DNA from: Nonomuraea indica
Lineage (GTDB): Bacteria > Actinomycetota > Actinomycetes > Streptosporangiales > Streptosporangiaceae
Assembly: GCF_002850745.1 (NCBI RefSeq)
Contig: NZ_KZ559466.1
Span: 487,889 to 551,888 of the forward strand
Length of the DNA: 64,000 bases
Reading direction: 5' to 3'
The translations under genes and the position numbers were made by a program. Positions 1 to 8,688 of this stretch are shown here, piece by piece. Under the pieces are notes generated by a model. It saw only the letters and a program-made list of their open reading frames with translations. It was not told where the DNA came from and made no database searches. Each line of letters starts with the position of its first letter. Position 1 is the first letter of the stretch.

Positions 1-674
1 ACCGCGGCCGCCACGGCGGCGGGCATCGGCCGCTCGAACGGCGCCCGCCCCTCGGCCGCCGCGTACAGGGCGGCGCCCAGCGACCACAGGTCGGAGGCGG
101 GGCCGGCGGCCTGCTGGTTGAGGCGTTCGGGCGCCATGTAGCCGAGCGAGCCGCCGGCCGGGCCGCCGCCGTCCTGGCCGTACAGGGGCACCGCGATCCC
201 GAAGTCGGTGAGCATGGCCGAGCCGTCGGCGTCGAGCAGGATGTTGGCCGGTTTGACGTCGTGATGCAGGATGCCGTGCATGTGCGCCGTCTCCAGCGCC
301 GACAGCACCCGCAGCCCGATCCGGGCCACCTCGTGCGGCGGCAGCGGCCCGTCCGCCTTGATGACCTTGTCCAGCGAGCGGCCGGTGACCAGGTCCATGA
401 TGATCCAGGGCTGGTCGCCGTCGAGCACCACGTCGTGCACGAGCACGATGGCGGGGTCGCGCAGCCGCCCGGCCGAGCGGGCCTCGTGGATGGCCCGGCC
501 GGTGAACGCCGTGCGCTCCTGCGGGGTGAGGCCGGCCGGCACGCGCACCTGCTTGACCGCCACCTGCCGGTCGAGCACCCGGTCGACGGCCCGCCACACG
601 GTGCCGGCGCCGCCCTCGCCGAGCCGCTCGGTGAGGAGGTAGCGGCCGGCGAGCAGGTAGGGCTCAGCCCGCAC
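1..674 (-). CDS. Ser/Thr protein kinase, PknB-type, 3' end outside the window
   Basis: Cytoplasmic eukaryotic-type kinase domain that phosphorylates Ser/Thr. Reading leftward from a GTG at 674, it shows the glycine loop GEGGAGTV, the ATP lysine in VAVKQV, the catalytic loop HHDVKPAN, DFG and the activation-segment motif GYMAPE. The usual HRD arginine is His here. The C-terminal part (any membrane or sensor segment) lies beyond position 1. The start overlaps the end of the next kinase gene by 11 bp, so the two are probably one transcript. The paralogous kinase next door suggests a tandem duplication. Substrates cannot be told from sequence. Confidence 0.9.
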   Translation of the reverse strand, partial: MRAEPYLLAGRYLLTERLGEGGAGTVWRAVDRVLDRQVAVKQVRVPAGLTPQERTAFTGRAIHEARSAGRLRDPAIVLVHDVVLDGDQPWIIMDLVTGRSLDKVIKADGPLPPHEVARIGLRVLSALETAHMHGILHHDVKPANILLDADGSAMLTDFGIAVPLYGQDGGGPAGGSLGYMAPERLNQQAAGPASDLWSLGAALYAAAEGRAPFERPMPAAVAAA

Positions 675-2175
675 GGCGCAGCGCCCCCTCGACCGCCCGC
701 GCCGCCGTGAGCGCGTTCCGCTGGATCTCCTCGTCGCTCAGCCGGTCTCCCAGGGTCGTGTAGTGGGCCCGTACGACGAGGTTGGCGAGCCGGTAGTAGA
801 CGTAGGCGGAGTGCGTCAGCTTCGTCGGGCCCTGCAGCTCATGGGCGAACGCCTCCTCCCCCAGGCCGCTGACGGCGCGGACCGGCGTGCTCGTCGCGCT
901 GAGACGTCTGTCGGCCCCGATCTCGGGCCAGGACCAGTCGACCTGCTTGCCGGCGAGCTTGCCGTAGTAGCGCTTCTGGTTCTCGAACAGCGTGTGCGCC
1001 GTGGCCGGCGTCATGGACCACGGGTCGGGGGTGTCGGAGTCTCTCTGCACCTGCAGGCTCAGCCCCTGCTGCTGCTCCTTGGCCGGCCATGCGCAGGTCG
1101 GGCCCTCCCCGTTGGAGCCGGGGCGCCCCTTGGGCGGACTCTGCACGCGCAGGATGCGGCCGACCTCCTCCTGCGTCAGCAGGGAGCACACGTCCATCGG
1201 CAGGACGAACGCCTCGGGCACCCCGTCGTCCTGGCCGCGTACCACGACCAGCGTGACCGCGGCCGCGACGGCGACGAGCGCCGCGGCGGCCGCCGCCCAC
1301 AGCCAGGACCGCCCGCGTCTTCTGATCCTGCCCGGCACCGTGGCGTCGTGGTGCGGGAGCTGGGGGGCCTGGCCGGCGGCGACCTGCCTGAGCGCGTTGC
1401 GGGCGCTCCAGGCGTCGGGCCGGGCGACCGGGTGGCGTGCCGTCATGGCCGCCACGACCTCGCCGACCGGGCCGGAGGCGCGCGGCGGCGGCACGGTGAG
1501 CGTGGCGGTGATCCGTTCGCCCGGCGCGCCGTCGTACATCGGCCGGCCCTCCACCGCGACGTACAGCGTCGCCCCGAGCGACCACACGTCGCTGGCCGGG
1601 CCGCCGGGGTCGCCTTCCAGCCGCTCCGGCGCGATGAACCCGGGCGAGCCGATCATGACGCCCTGCTCGGTGAGGGCGGCCTGGCCCTCCTGCCGGGCGA
1701 TGCCGAAGTCGGTGAGCACCACGCGGCCGCCGTCGGTGAGGAACACGTTCCCCGGCTTGACGTCGCGGTGCTGCAACCCCTGCGCGTGGGCGGCGGACAG
1801 CGCCTCCAGCACGTCGGCGCCGATGCGCGCCGCGTGCTCCTGCGGCATCGGCCCGTGCCGCTGGACGACCTCGCCGAGCGTGCTGCCGCGCAGCAGCTCC
1901 ATGACGAGCCAGGGCCGGTCGTACTCGACGATGACGTCGTGCAGCGCCACGATGCCGGGGTGGCGCAGCCGCGCGGTGGCCTGGGCCTCGCGTACGGCGC
2001 GCGTGACGAGCTCGGCCCGCTCCGCGGGCGGCAGGCCCTCGGGCAGGGTGAGCTCCTTGACCGCCACCTCACGGTCGAGCATCTCGTCCCTGGCCAGCCA
2101 CACCCGCCCCATGCCGCCGCTGCCGAGCGGCCGTACCAGGGCATAGCGGTCGGCGAGTCTTCCTTCGCCGGACAT
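664..2175 (-). CDS. Transmembrane Ser/Thr protein kinase
   Basis: Receptor-like kinase of 503 aa. The kinase domain covers about residues 11-270: glycine loop GSGGMGRV, Lys40, HRDVKPGN with Asp138, DFG at 156-158 and GFIAPE. A basic RIRRRGR stretch precedes one membrane helix at about 291-312. The C-terminal ~190 residues should lie outside the membrane and contain CSLLTQEEVGRIL, which resembles extracellular DUF3558-type sensor domains; that resemblance is tentative. The ATG at 2175 starts just before the first kinase strand. It is the first gene of the two-kinase unit and is divergent from the exonuclease gene at 2249. Confidence 0.92.
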   Translation of the reverse strand: MSGEGRLADRYALVRPLGSGGMGRVWLARDEMLDREVAVKELTLPEGLPPAERAELVTRAVREAQATARLRHPGIVALHDVIVEYDRPWLVMELLRGSTLGEVVQRHGPMPQEHAARIGADVLEALSAAHAQGLQHRDVKPGNVFLTDGGRVVLTDFGIARQEGQAALTEQGVMIGSPGFIAPERLEGDPGGPASDVWSLGATLYVAVEGRPMYDGAPGERITATLTVPPPRASGPVGEVVAAMTARHPVARPDAWSARNALRQVAAGQAPQLPHHDATVPGRIRRRGRSWLWAAAAAALVAVAAAVTLVVVRGQDDGVPEAFVLPMDVCSLLTQEEVGRILRVQSPPKGRPGSNGEGPTCAWPAKEQQQGLSLQVQRDSDTPDPWSMTPATAHTLFENQKRYYGKLAGKQVDWSWPEIGADRRLSATSTPVRAVSGLGEEAFAHELQGPTKLTHSAYVYYRLANLVVRAHYTTLGDRLSDEEIQRNALTAARAVEGALRRAG

Positions 2176-2248
2176 AAACGGAAGAGTAACGAAGTCTGCA
2201 AGAGACCGGATATCGGTCCGCGACGCCCGACTGTCGGTCGGGGTCTCT

Positions 2249-3985
2249 ATGGTCTTGGTCGTGGACGCGGTTCAAGGCACTCTCGACGAGCTCGGCACTC
2301 CGCTGAGTGACGTCACGTTCGTCGTGTTCGACCTGGAGACGACCGGCGGCTCACCGGCCGAGCACGCGATCACCGAGATCGGCGCCGTCAAGGTGCGGGC
2401 CGGCGAGGTGCTCGGCGAGTTCTCCACGCTGGTCGATCCCGGAGGGCCGATCCCGCCGTTCATCTCCGTGCTGACCGGCATCACCGACGCCATGGTGGTG
2501 GCGGCTCCGCGCATCGAGGCGGTGCTGCCGAGCTTCCTGGAGTTCATCCGCGGCACCACGCTGGTGGCGCACAACGCGGGTTTCGACACCCGGTTCGTCA
2601 AGGCGGCCTGCGCCGCGCACGGCTATCCGCCGCCGGCCAACCCGGTCGTCGACACCGTCGACCTGGCCCGCCGGGTGCTGACCCGCGACGAGACGCCCAA
2701 CGCCAAGCTGGGCACGCTGGCGAGGTTCTTCCGCAGCCCGGCCGAGCCGTGCCACCGCGCCCTGCAGGACGCCAGGGCCACCGTCCACGTGCTCCACGGG
2801 CTGATCGAGCGGGCCGGCTCGTTCCAGGTGCACACGCTGGAGGAGCTCAAGTCGTTCGTCCGCGCTCCCACACCCGAGCAGCAGCGCAAGCGCCACCTGG
2901 CCGAGTCGGTGCCCCACGCCCCCGGTGTCTACCTCTTCGAGGACGAGCGGGGCGAGGTCCTCTACATCGGCAAGTCCACCAACCTGCGCAACCGCGTCCG
3001 CTCCTACTTCACGGCCGGCGAGACCCGCCCGCGCATCCGCGAGATGATCGGCATCGCCGAGCGGGTCCGCCACATCGTCTGCGCGACCGCCCTGGAGGCC
3101 GAGGTGCGCGAGCTGCGGCTCATCGGCGGCGCCAAACCCCGCTACAACCGCCGTTCCCGCTTCCCCGAGCGGGTCGTCTGGCTGAAGCTCACCCAGGAGC
3201 CGTTCCCCCGCCTGTCGATCGTGCGCGAGCTCAAGGACGACGGGGCCGCCTACCTCGGCCCGTTCGGCAGCACCAGCGCCGCCGACGACGCCCGCATCGC
3301 GCTGCACGAGGCGGTGCCGCTGCGCCAGTGCACCCAGCCCATCAGCCTGCGCACCCGCCGCGCGGCCTGCGTGCTGCACGAGATGGGCCGCTGCGGCGCC
3401 CCGTGCGAGGGCAAGGAGAGCCCCGCCGACTACGCCGTCCACGCGGCCAACGCCCGCCGCGCCATGACCGACGACGCCTCCCCGGTCCTCGCCGCCGTGA
3501 CGGCCCGGATGGAGCGCCTGTCCCTGGAGCAGCGCTACGAGGAGGCGAGCGTCGACCGCGACCGGCTGGCGGCGTTCGTCCGCACGGCGGCCCGCATGCA
3601 GCGGCTGTCCGCCATCACCCGCATCCCCCAGCTCGTCGCGGCCAGCCCGGCGTTCGACGGCGGCTGGGACATCCACGTCGTCCGCTACGGGCGGCTGGCC
3701 GCCGCGGGGGTCATGCCGCGCGGGGCCCATCCCACGCCGTTCGTCGAGTCGCTGGTCGCCACGGCCGAGGCGGTCATCCCCGGGCCGGGGCCCGTCCACG
3801 CGGCCAGCGCCGAGGAGACCGAGTGCATCCTGCGGTGGCTGGAGTCGCCGGGGGTGCGGCTGGTGGAGGTCGACGGCGAGTGGAGCCTGCCCGCCCACGG
3901 GGCTGCCCGCCACAAGGCGCGCATCGACCTCGCCTACCGGCCCCTCGTCGCGCCCCGCTCCCGCGAAGGCCGCCCCCTGACCTGA
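2249..3985 (+). CDS. DEDD 3'-5' exonuclease fused to a UvrC-like GIY-YIG domain
   Basis: Probable DNA repair or processing nuclease of 578 aa. The N-terminal ~200 residues are a DnaQ-like exonuclease: FDLETTG carries the first acidic pair, AHNAGFD the second, and HRALQDARAT the last His/Asp. Residues ~220-300 form a GIY-YIG endonuclease module (GVYLFEDERGEVLYIGKSTNLRNR) like the UvrC N-terminus. The remainder has conserved cysteines (CVLHEMGRCGAPC) but no UvrC C-terminal endonuclease or helix-hairpin-helix. The same fusion is M. tuberculosis Rv2191, and its place near trpD and ctaE/qcr fits that synteny. ATG 2249 is used; GTG 2261 is an alternative. Confidence 0.9.
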   Translation: MVLVVDAVQGTLDELGTPLSDVTFVVFDLETTGGSPAEHAITEIGAVKVRAGEVLGEFSTLVDPGGPIPPFISVLTGITDAMVVAAPRIEAVLPSFLEFIRGTTLVAHNAGFDTRFVKAACAAHGYPPPANPVVDTVDLARRVLTRDETPNAKLGTLARFFRSPAEPCHRALQDARATVHVLHGLIERAGSFQVHTLEELKSFVRAPTPEQQRKRHLAESVPHAPGVYLFEDERGEVLYIGKSTNLRNRVRSYFTAGETRPRIREMIGIAERVRHIVCATALEAEVRELRLIGGAKPRYNRRSRFPERVVWLKLTQEPFPRLSIVRELKDDGAAYLGPFGSTSAADDARIALHEAVPLRQCTQPISLRTRRAACVLHEMGRCGAPCEGKESPADYAVHAANARRAMTDDASPVLAAVTARMERLSLEQRYEEASVDRDRLAAFVRTAARMQRLSAITRIPQLVAASPAFDGGWDIHVVRYGRLAAAGVMPRGAHPTPFVESLVATAEAVIPGPGPVHAASAEETECILRWLESPGVRLVEVDGEWSLPAHGAARHKARIDLAYRPLVAPRSREGRPLT

Positions 3986-4089
3986 CACCCCCTCCCGGCC
4001 CGCGCTGGCCGCCGCCGGCTGGCGGCTCCCGCCGGAACCCACGACGAGCTGCCGGCGGGCGACGCCGGCCACCGCCGCCTGCCTGCCGG

Positions 4090-4617
4090 TCAGGTGGAGG
4101 GCGTGGACTGACGGGCGCGATGGCGGCGTACCGCGTCCCGGTTGGCGCACGGGTGGGAGCAGTAGCGCTGCCGTGCGGTGCGTGAGGTGTCCGCGAAGAT
4201 CGTCTCGCAACCGGCGGCGGCGCACCGTCCGAGCCGGTCCATGCCCCGGCTGACGAGGTGCATCGCGGTGCCCACGGAGATCAGCGCGAACAGCACCGCG
4301 CCGAGCGGCTGCAGGTCGTCGCGATAGTGCAGGTGCCACCCATGAGCGTGGTCGGTCAGCCGGGGGTAGGCGGCCGACCGGGCCAGCATCTCGTTGACCA
4401 GCTTGGCCTTCTCGCGCTCCCCCGTGGCGTCGACGACGTTCGTCCAGGCGTCGATGACGGCGAGGGTCTGGTCGAGGTCCGACGGTTCGACGGGGCGCTC
4501 CAGCACCAGACCGGCCGTGCGGCAGCGGTCCGCGAGCTCGTCGGCGCTCGTCGGAGGGCGGTTCGCCAGGTCCGCGGCGAAGTTCACCACGTCGGCGCCG
4601 TAAGGGTTGAGGTGCAC
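4090..4617 (-). CDS. CGNR zinc-finger protein with ABATE-type N-terminus
   Basis: Likely transcriptional regulator of 175 aa. The N-terminal ~120 residues look like the stress-induced ABATE domain (start MHLNPYGADVVNFAADLANRPP). The C-terminus has the CGNR zinc finger: CAAAGCETIFAD, then RQRYCSHPCANRDAVRRHR, giving four cysteines and the terminal NR. The GTG start at 4617 is only 26 bp from the divergent GNAT start, so regulator and neighbours probably share one promoter region. That layout suggests control of the GNAT and MFS genes, which is inference. The inducer is unknown. Confidence 0.85.
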   Translation of the reverse strand: MHLNPYGADVVNFAADLANRPPTSADELADRCRTAGLVLERPVEPSDLDQTLAVIDAWTNVVDATGEREKAKLVNEMLARSAAYPRLTDHAHGWHLHYRDDLQPLGAVLFALISVGTAMHLVSRGMDRLGRCAAAGCETIFADTSRTARQRYCSHPCANRDAVRRHRARQSTPST

Positions 4618-4643
4618 AAGCTCATTACATCAGCCTGTACGTC

Positions 4644-5108
4644 ATGGCGCGAACAGCAACAGAGCACGATATTCCGGAACTCGTCCGCCTCCGGGCGCTG
4701 CTCTTCGACGACCTCGGCGGTGACTTCTTCAACCCGGCGAACTCCGTTGACGACTGGCGCGACGCGCTCGCCCGGGTTCTCAGGCGGAAGCTGACCGACC
4801 CCGACTGCCGGATCCTGGTCGTGGACGGCGGCACCGGCCTGGCCGCGTGCGGCATCGGCACGATCGAACAGTGGTTCCCCGGCCCTCACTCCCGCAACGG
4901 GAGGATCGGCCACGTCATCGGCGTGGTCACCGACCCGGCGTATCGGCGGCGTGGGCACAGCCGGGCGATCATGATCGGTCTGCTCGACTGGTTCCGCGAC
5001 CGCGACGCCGTACGGGTCGACCTCACCGCCTCCCACGAGGCGGAGCCGCTCTACCGGCAGCTCGGCTTCGCCGACCACCCCGATCCCCTGCTGTGCTGGA
5101 AGCCGTGA
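4644..5108 (+). CDS. GNAT family N-acetyltransferase
   Basis: Acetyl-CoA dependent acyltransferase of 154 aa. The core motif is VIGVVTDPAYRRRGHSRAIM, where RRRGHS matches the acetyl-CoA pyrophosphate loop (R/Q-x-x-G-x-A/G). It is followed by the β-strand and helix VRVDLTASHEAEPLYRQLGF that ends the fold. The substrate is unknown. The stop overlaps the GTG start of the MFS transporter (GTGA), so the two are translationally coupled. Modification plus export of the same small molecule is a reasonable guess but no more than that. Confidence 0.88.
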   Translation: MARTATEHDIPELVRLRALLFDDLGGDFFNPANSVDDWRDALARVLRRKLTDPDCRILVVDGGTGLAACGIGTIEQWFPGPHSRNGRIGHVIGVVTDPAYRRRGHSRAIMIGLLDWFRDRDAVRVDLTASHEAEPLYRQLGFADHPDPLLCWKP

Positions 5109-6268
5109 GGACATCGCGATACCGCTGGGTCATCCTGGGTGTCGCGACCTTCACCCAGGCCGCGGCCGCGTTCTTCGTGCAGGGCATCGGCGCGATGAGT
5201 GTCCACCTGCGACGAGACCTGGAGCTGAACACGACCCAGCTCGGCCTGCTGCAGTCGGCGGCTCAGCTCCTTCCGCTGGCCGGACTGCTCGTGGCGGGAC
5301 GACTGCTGGACCGCCACGACGAGCGCTGGGTCGTCGGGATCGGTGCTCTTGTGGTCGCCGTCGCGTTGGCCGCCGGCAGCGCGGTCCCGGGGTACGTCTC
5401 CTTGCTCGTCGTCCTGCTGGTCGCCGGTGCGGGGTACAGCACCGTTCAGCCGGGCGGCAGCAAGTCGGTGGCGTCCTGGTTCGACGCCTCGCAGCGTGGC
5501 CTGGCCATGGGTATCCGCCAGGCCGGACTCCCGCTCGGCGGCGTCCTCGCCGCCTGCGCACTTCCCTCACTCGCGACGGCCTACGGCTGGCGGTCGACGC
5601 TCGCGGCCGGCGCGCTCGTCGCGCTGTCGGGCGCCGTCGCCTTCATGGCCTTCTACCACCGTCCACCGGACCGGCGCCCCGTTGCGACCACGTCCCGCGT
5701 GCGGCCGGCCCTGCTCCGCGAACCGTACATGAAGAAGATCATCTTGTCCGGCGCCAGTATGGTGTCGGTGCACAGCGGCGTGGGCGTGCTCACCGTGCTG
5801 TACCTGCACGAGGTGACGGCCATGGACCCCGCCTCGGCGGCCTTGGTGTACGTCGCGGTCCAGTGCGCGGGCGCGCTGGGCCGGGTCTGCCTGGCGGCCT
5901 GGAGCGACCGGCACGGAGCCGGCCGCTACGCCTGCGTCCTGACCTGCCTGGCCGCCGTGATCATCGGGATGGCGGTGTTGACGACCCCCATCGGCCGGTC
6001 TCCCGTCGCGGCCTGCCTGCTCTTCGTCTGGCTCGGCTTCTTCGGAATCGGCTGGTACGGCCCCTGGGTCGCCTACGCCGCCGAATCGGCGCCGCCGGAC
6101 CACACCGGATTCGCCCTCGGCCTGGCCATGGCCGTCAACCAGGTGGCGGTCGTTCTGGCGCCACCCGTCCTCGGCCTGCTCACGGACCTTACCGGCAGCT
6201 TCGCGCCCGCCTGGGCCCTGCTCGCCGCGCTGACCGCCGCCGCCATGACGCTGACGGCCCGGCTGTGA
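5105..6268 (+). CDS. MFS transporter
   Basis: Inner-membrane major facilitator permease of 387 aa with about 12 hydrophobic helices. Visible markers are the helix 2-3 loop GRLLDRHDERWV (GxLaDrxGrr type) and its counterpart LAAWSDRHGAGR in the second half. The GTG at 5105 overlaps the GNAT stop by 4 bp and gives a normal N-terminus (VRTSRYRWVILGVATFTQ); upstream in-frame codons belong to the GNAT frame. The overall look resembles CynX/NimT-like or nitrate/oxalate-type carriers. The substrate is not assignable. Confidence 0.88.
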   Translation: MRTSRYRWVILGVATFTQAAAAFFVQGIGAMSVHLRRDLELNTTQLGLLQSAAQLLPLAGLLVAGRLLDRHDERWVVGIGALVVAVALAAGSAVPGYVSLLVVLLVAGAGYSTVQPGGSKSVASWFDASQRGLAMGIRQAGLPLGGVLAACALPSLATAYGWRSTLAAGALVALSGAVAFMAFYHRPPDRRPVATTSRVRPALLREPYMKKIILSGASMVSVHSGVGVLTVLYLHEVTAMDPASAALVYVAVQCAGALGRVCLAAWSDRHGAGRYACVLTCLAAVIIGMAVLTTPIGRSPVAACLLFVWLGFFGIGWYGPWVAYAAESAPPDHTGFALGLAMAVNQVAVVLAPPVLGLLTDLTGSFAPAWALLAALTAAAMTLTARL

Positions 6269-6327
6269 CCGGTCCGGACGGCAGGTGGTCCTTGGCCGCC
6301 GGCGAGGACGCCGGCGACCGCCGGAGA

Positions 6328-7839
6328 CTAGGGCTTGGCAGGCGACGGCGCGCCCTGGTGATGTCGCAACCGCGCTTCCGGGAAGCGGCTCGACGGCCCC
6401 TTGAGCAGTGACGGTGACCGTCCCCGGAGATGCGCGTCGAAGAAGGCGAGCGAGTAGGCGTTGATGATGTCGTGTCCCCGCTGGGGGTCGAGCGTCCCGT
6501 TCAGGCCCAGCTGCCCTGTGAGGGGGGAGAACAGCGGGGCGTCGGTGAAGTCGGCGTGGAACAACCCGGGGACCTCCACGTAGTAGCCGGCGCCCGGCAG
6601 GCGTCCGTACACGTCGGTCATGGTGTCGATGGTCCCGGAGATCTCCTCCTCCGGCCACCCGCCGCCGCGCTCCCGTTCGAGACGGAAGGTCGCGGCATCG
6701 CGGGTCATGAACATGACCGGCTGCCGCAGGCCCGCCCGGACGACGTTGGCCGTCATCTGGACGTCCATGATGAAGCACGCCTTGATGCGCTGGTCGTTCG
6801 CGCACGCCTCGGCGGCGGTCGCGCCACCGAGGGAGATCCCGAAGACGCCGGCGCGCTCGAGGTCGAGGCGGCCGGTCAGGATGCCGTGGGGGTCGGCCTC
6901 GTTCAGCGTGGCGAGCCGATCGAGCGCGAAGCCGACGTCCTGCGCGAAGTACGGGATGATCCCGTCGGGAAGCGCCTTTCCACGAAGGGCCGGCGCGTCG
7001 GGCCGCGGCGTCCAGCTCTGGCTGATCAGCGGGTAGATCTCGTCCCTGGACCATGCCGGGATCTGCCGCCCGTCGGGGAAGCGCGTCATGGCGGCGGCGC
7101 CCGGCTGGTCGAGCCCGACGACCACATAGCCGTGCGAGACGAGCTCCTGGATCTGGAAGGTGCTCGCGGCGCGGAACCCGTGCAGCCCGGTGAGGGAGAT
7201 GAGCACCGGGTAGCGGGGGCGGCCGGCCGCCATCCGGGCGGATGCGACGGCGTTGCCGGTCACGTGTCCGAGTTGGCTGAAGGCGAGCTCGGGCAGGCCG
7301 AACAGGCGCGCGATCGCCGGCGCCACCGCCTCGGCGTCCTCGATGTAGGGGGCGCGCGGCGCTGACGGCCGAGGCTCGGCGGGATACCAGATCTGCGCCA
7401 TGAGCTCCCGTCGATCATCGGGGGCGTTCGTGAACAGCTCAGGGCGGCTCGAGTCCACCCAGTGGTAGGTCGTGGTGCCGACCGCGTACGGCCCGGTCGG
7501 CTCGGGAAAACGGAACACGGGCATCACCGTTGCCAGGAGGACGGAGGCGAGGGCCGCCAGCACACCCAGGCCGGCGCCTGAGCCGGCGACCAGCCGGTTG
7601 CCGCGCACGGCGCTCGGTCGCACGGTGCGGGCCAGCCAGACCAGCGGGAGGATCGCGGACAGCACGTAGGCGGGGACCATCTGCCAGCGCGGGCTCTCGA
7701 CGAGAACCTGCGTGACCGCGAGCAGCGGCGCGACGGGAACCGCGAAGCCCGTCAGGCGCGACGCGCGCAGCCGGGGAATCGCCACGGTCGTCAGCGCCAG
7801 CAGGTTGACCGCCGACAGAAGGATCTCCAGGGGTCGCAT
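6328..7839 (-). CDS. Membrane-anchored platelet-activating-factor acetylhydrolase-like α/β hydrolase
   Basis: Serine esterase of 503 aa. The first ~125 residues hold four hydrophobic helices (for example LEILLSAVNLLALTTVAIP and YVLSAILPLVWLARTV). The C-terminal ~375 residues match the PAF-acetylhydrolase fold: nucleophile elbow GISLGGATAAEA, acidic residue in ACFIMDVQ, and His in GLFHADFTD, in the family order S-D-H. The natural substrate is unknown but short-chain phospholipid or ester hydrolysis is typical. The ATG shares one base with the stop of the TetR gene, so repressor and enzyme form one operon behind the twin operator at 8525-8569. Confidence 0.88.
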   Translation of the reverse strand: MRPLEILLSAVNLLALTTVAIPRLRASRLTGFAVPVAPLLAVTQVLVESPRWQMVPAYVLSAILPLVWLARTVRPSAVRGNRLVAGSGAGLGVLAALASVLLATVMPVFRFPEPTGPYAVGTTTYHWVDSSRPELFTNAPDDRRELMAQIWYPAEPRPSAPRAPYIEDAEAVAPAIARLFGLPELAFSQLGHVTGNAVASARMAAGRPRYPVLISLTGLHGFRAASTFQIQELVSHGYVVVGLDQPGAAAMTRFPDGRQIPAWSRDEIYPLISQSWTPRPDAPALRGKALPDGIIPYFAQDVGFALDRLATLNEADPHGILTGRLDLERAGVFGISLGGATAAEACANDQRIKACFIMDVQMTANVVRAGLRQPVMFMTRDAATFRLERERGGGWPEEEISGTIDTMTDVYGRLPGAGYYVEVPGLFHADFTDAPLFSPLTGQLGLNGTLDPQRGHDIINAYSLAFFDAHLRGRSPSLLKGPSSRFPEARLRHHQGAPSPAKP

Positions 7840-8504
7840 CAGACGCTCCTCACGTCGTGGCCGCCACCGGCCGCACGGGCGCGGTCCAGGATTCCGCCGA
7901 GCGCGGTGCCGAGGATCCGGTCGAACTCCTCCACGGACCCGAAGCCGGCCTGCAGGGGTGCGAGAGCCGCCATCGTCGGGTACGTGGTGGCGTCGATCGC
8001 GGGCATGGCGCCGCCCCCGCCGGATCCGCCGCTGAGGACCGCCATCAGGTAGCCGTTGAGAAAGCCGAACAGCGTCATCGGCGCGTCGGCGACCACCTGG
8101 TCGGGCAGGCCCGCCTCCCGCATCGCGGTGACCAGCCGTTCCAGGGCGGCGAGGGCCACCGGTGAGGTCTGGGCGCGCGTGGCCAGCAGCGGGAACACCT
8201 GAGGGTGCCGGTAGGCCGTCTCGCGGTAGGCGTGCGCCGTCCGGCTGGCGATCTCCTGCCAGCCGTGTGACGCGTCGTGCGCGGCGGGCGCCACCTCGGC
8301 GAGCACGGCCTCAGAGATCGCGTCCAGCAGTGCCGCCTTGCCCTTGATGTGGTGGTAGATCGACATCGGGTCGACTCCGAGTTCGTCCGCGAGTCGCCGC
8401 ACCCCGAAGCGCTCCAGGCCGTCGCGGTCGACGAGCGCGACGGCGGCGGCCGCGATGCGCTCGCGGTCGAGCCCCGCCGAGGTGCCCTGGGTCCGTCTGG
8501 CCAC
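7839..8504 (-). CDS. TetR family repressor of the hydrolase operon
   Basis: DNA-binding regulator of 221 aa. The N-terminal helix-turn-helix is clear: LDRERIAAAAVALVDRDGLE, then VRRLADELGVDPMSIYHHI. The C-terminal ligand domain resembles the TetR_C class of tetracycline-repressor relatives (HPQVFPLLATRAQTSP). It is the first gene of the operon and overlaps the hydrolase gene by 1 bp (TGATG). Two near-identical palindromes lie directly upstream, so autoregulation is very likely. The ligand is unknown. Confidence 0.92.
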   Translation of the reverse strand: MARRTQGTSAGLDRERIAAAAVALVDRDGLERFGVRRLADELGVDPMSIYHHIKGKAALLDAISEAVLAEVAPAAHDASHGWQEIASRTAHAYRETAYRHPQVFPLLATRAQTSPVALAALERLVTAMREAGLPDQVVADAPMTLFGFLNGYLMAVLSGGSGGGGAMPAIDATTYPTMAALAPLQAGFGSVEEFDRILGTALGGILDRARAAGGGHDVRSV

Positions 8505-8524
8505 ATCCGCTCCTCTCTGCCGTC

Positions 8525-8569
8525 AAACCTACGTCGTAGGATAACAGACGAAATCTACAACGTAGGTTT
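8525..8569. promoter_or_regulatory. Twin TetR operator
   Basis: Two 13-bp palindromic sites lie just upstream of the TetR start: CCTACGTCGTAGG at 8528-8540 and TCTACAACGTAGG at 8554-8566, with centres 26 bp apart. The outer arms also pair across the whole element (AAACCTACG at 8525-8533 with CGTAGGTTT at 8561-8569). Spacing and symmetry fit two TetR dimers on one face of the helix. Assignment to the adjacent repressor is inferred from position. Confidence 0.75.
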
Positions 8570-8655
8570 CTCGGTCGGCCGCGGTGCCGGAGATGTCTCG
8601 CCCGTCGAGTGGAGGGACCCACTGGGCGCTGTCCCTTGAGATGTGCAACCATGGC

Positions 8656-8677
8656 TACAGTAACTATGGTTACTGTA
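8656..8677. promoter_or_regulatory. Palindromic operator before chrB
   Basis: A perfect inverted repeat, TACAGTAAC - 4 bases - GTTACTGTA, ends 11 bp before the chosen chrB GTG start. It overlaps the alternative ATG at 8677 and would cover the promoter core or ribosome site, as expected for a repressor operator. ChrB itself is the known chromate-responsive regulator of chrA in other bacteria, so autoregulation is plausible. Confidence 0.6.
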
Positions 8678-8688
8678 TGGAGGCTGAC

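Noticed and set aside
763..2310. Long plus-strand frame opposite the second kinase
   Set aside because: Antisense shadow of a clear kinase gene with Arg/Gly/Pro-rich composition and no motif.
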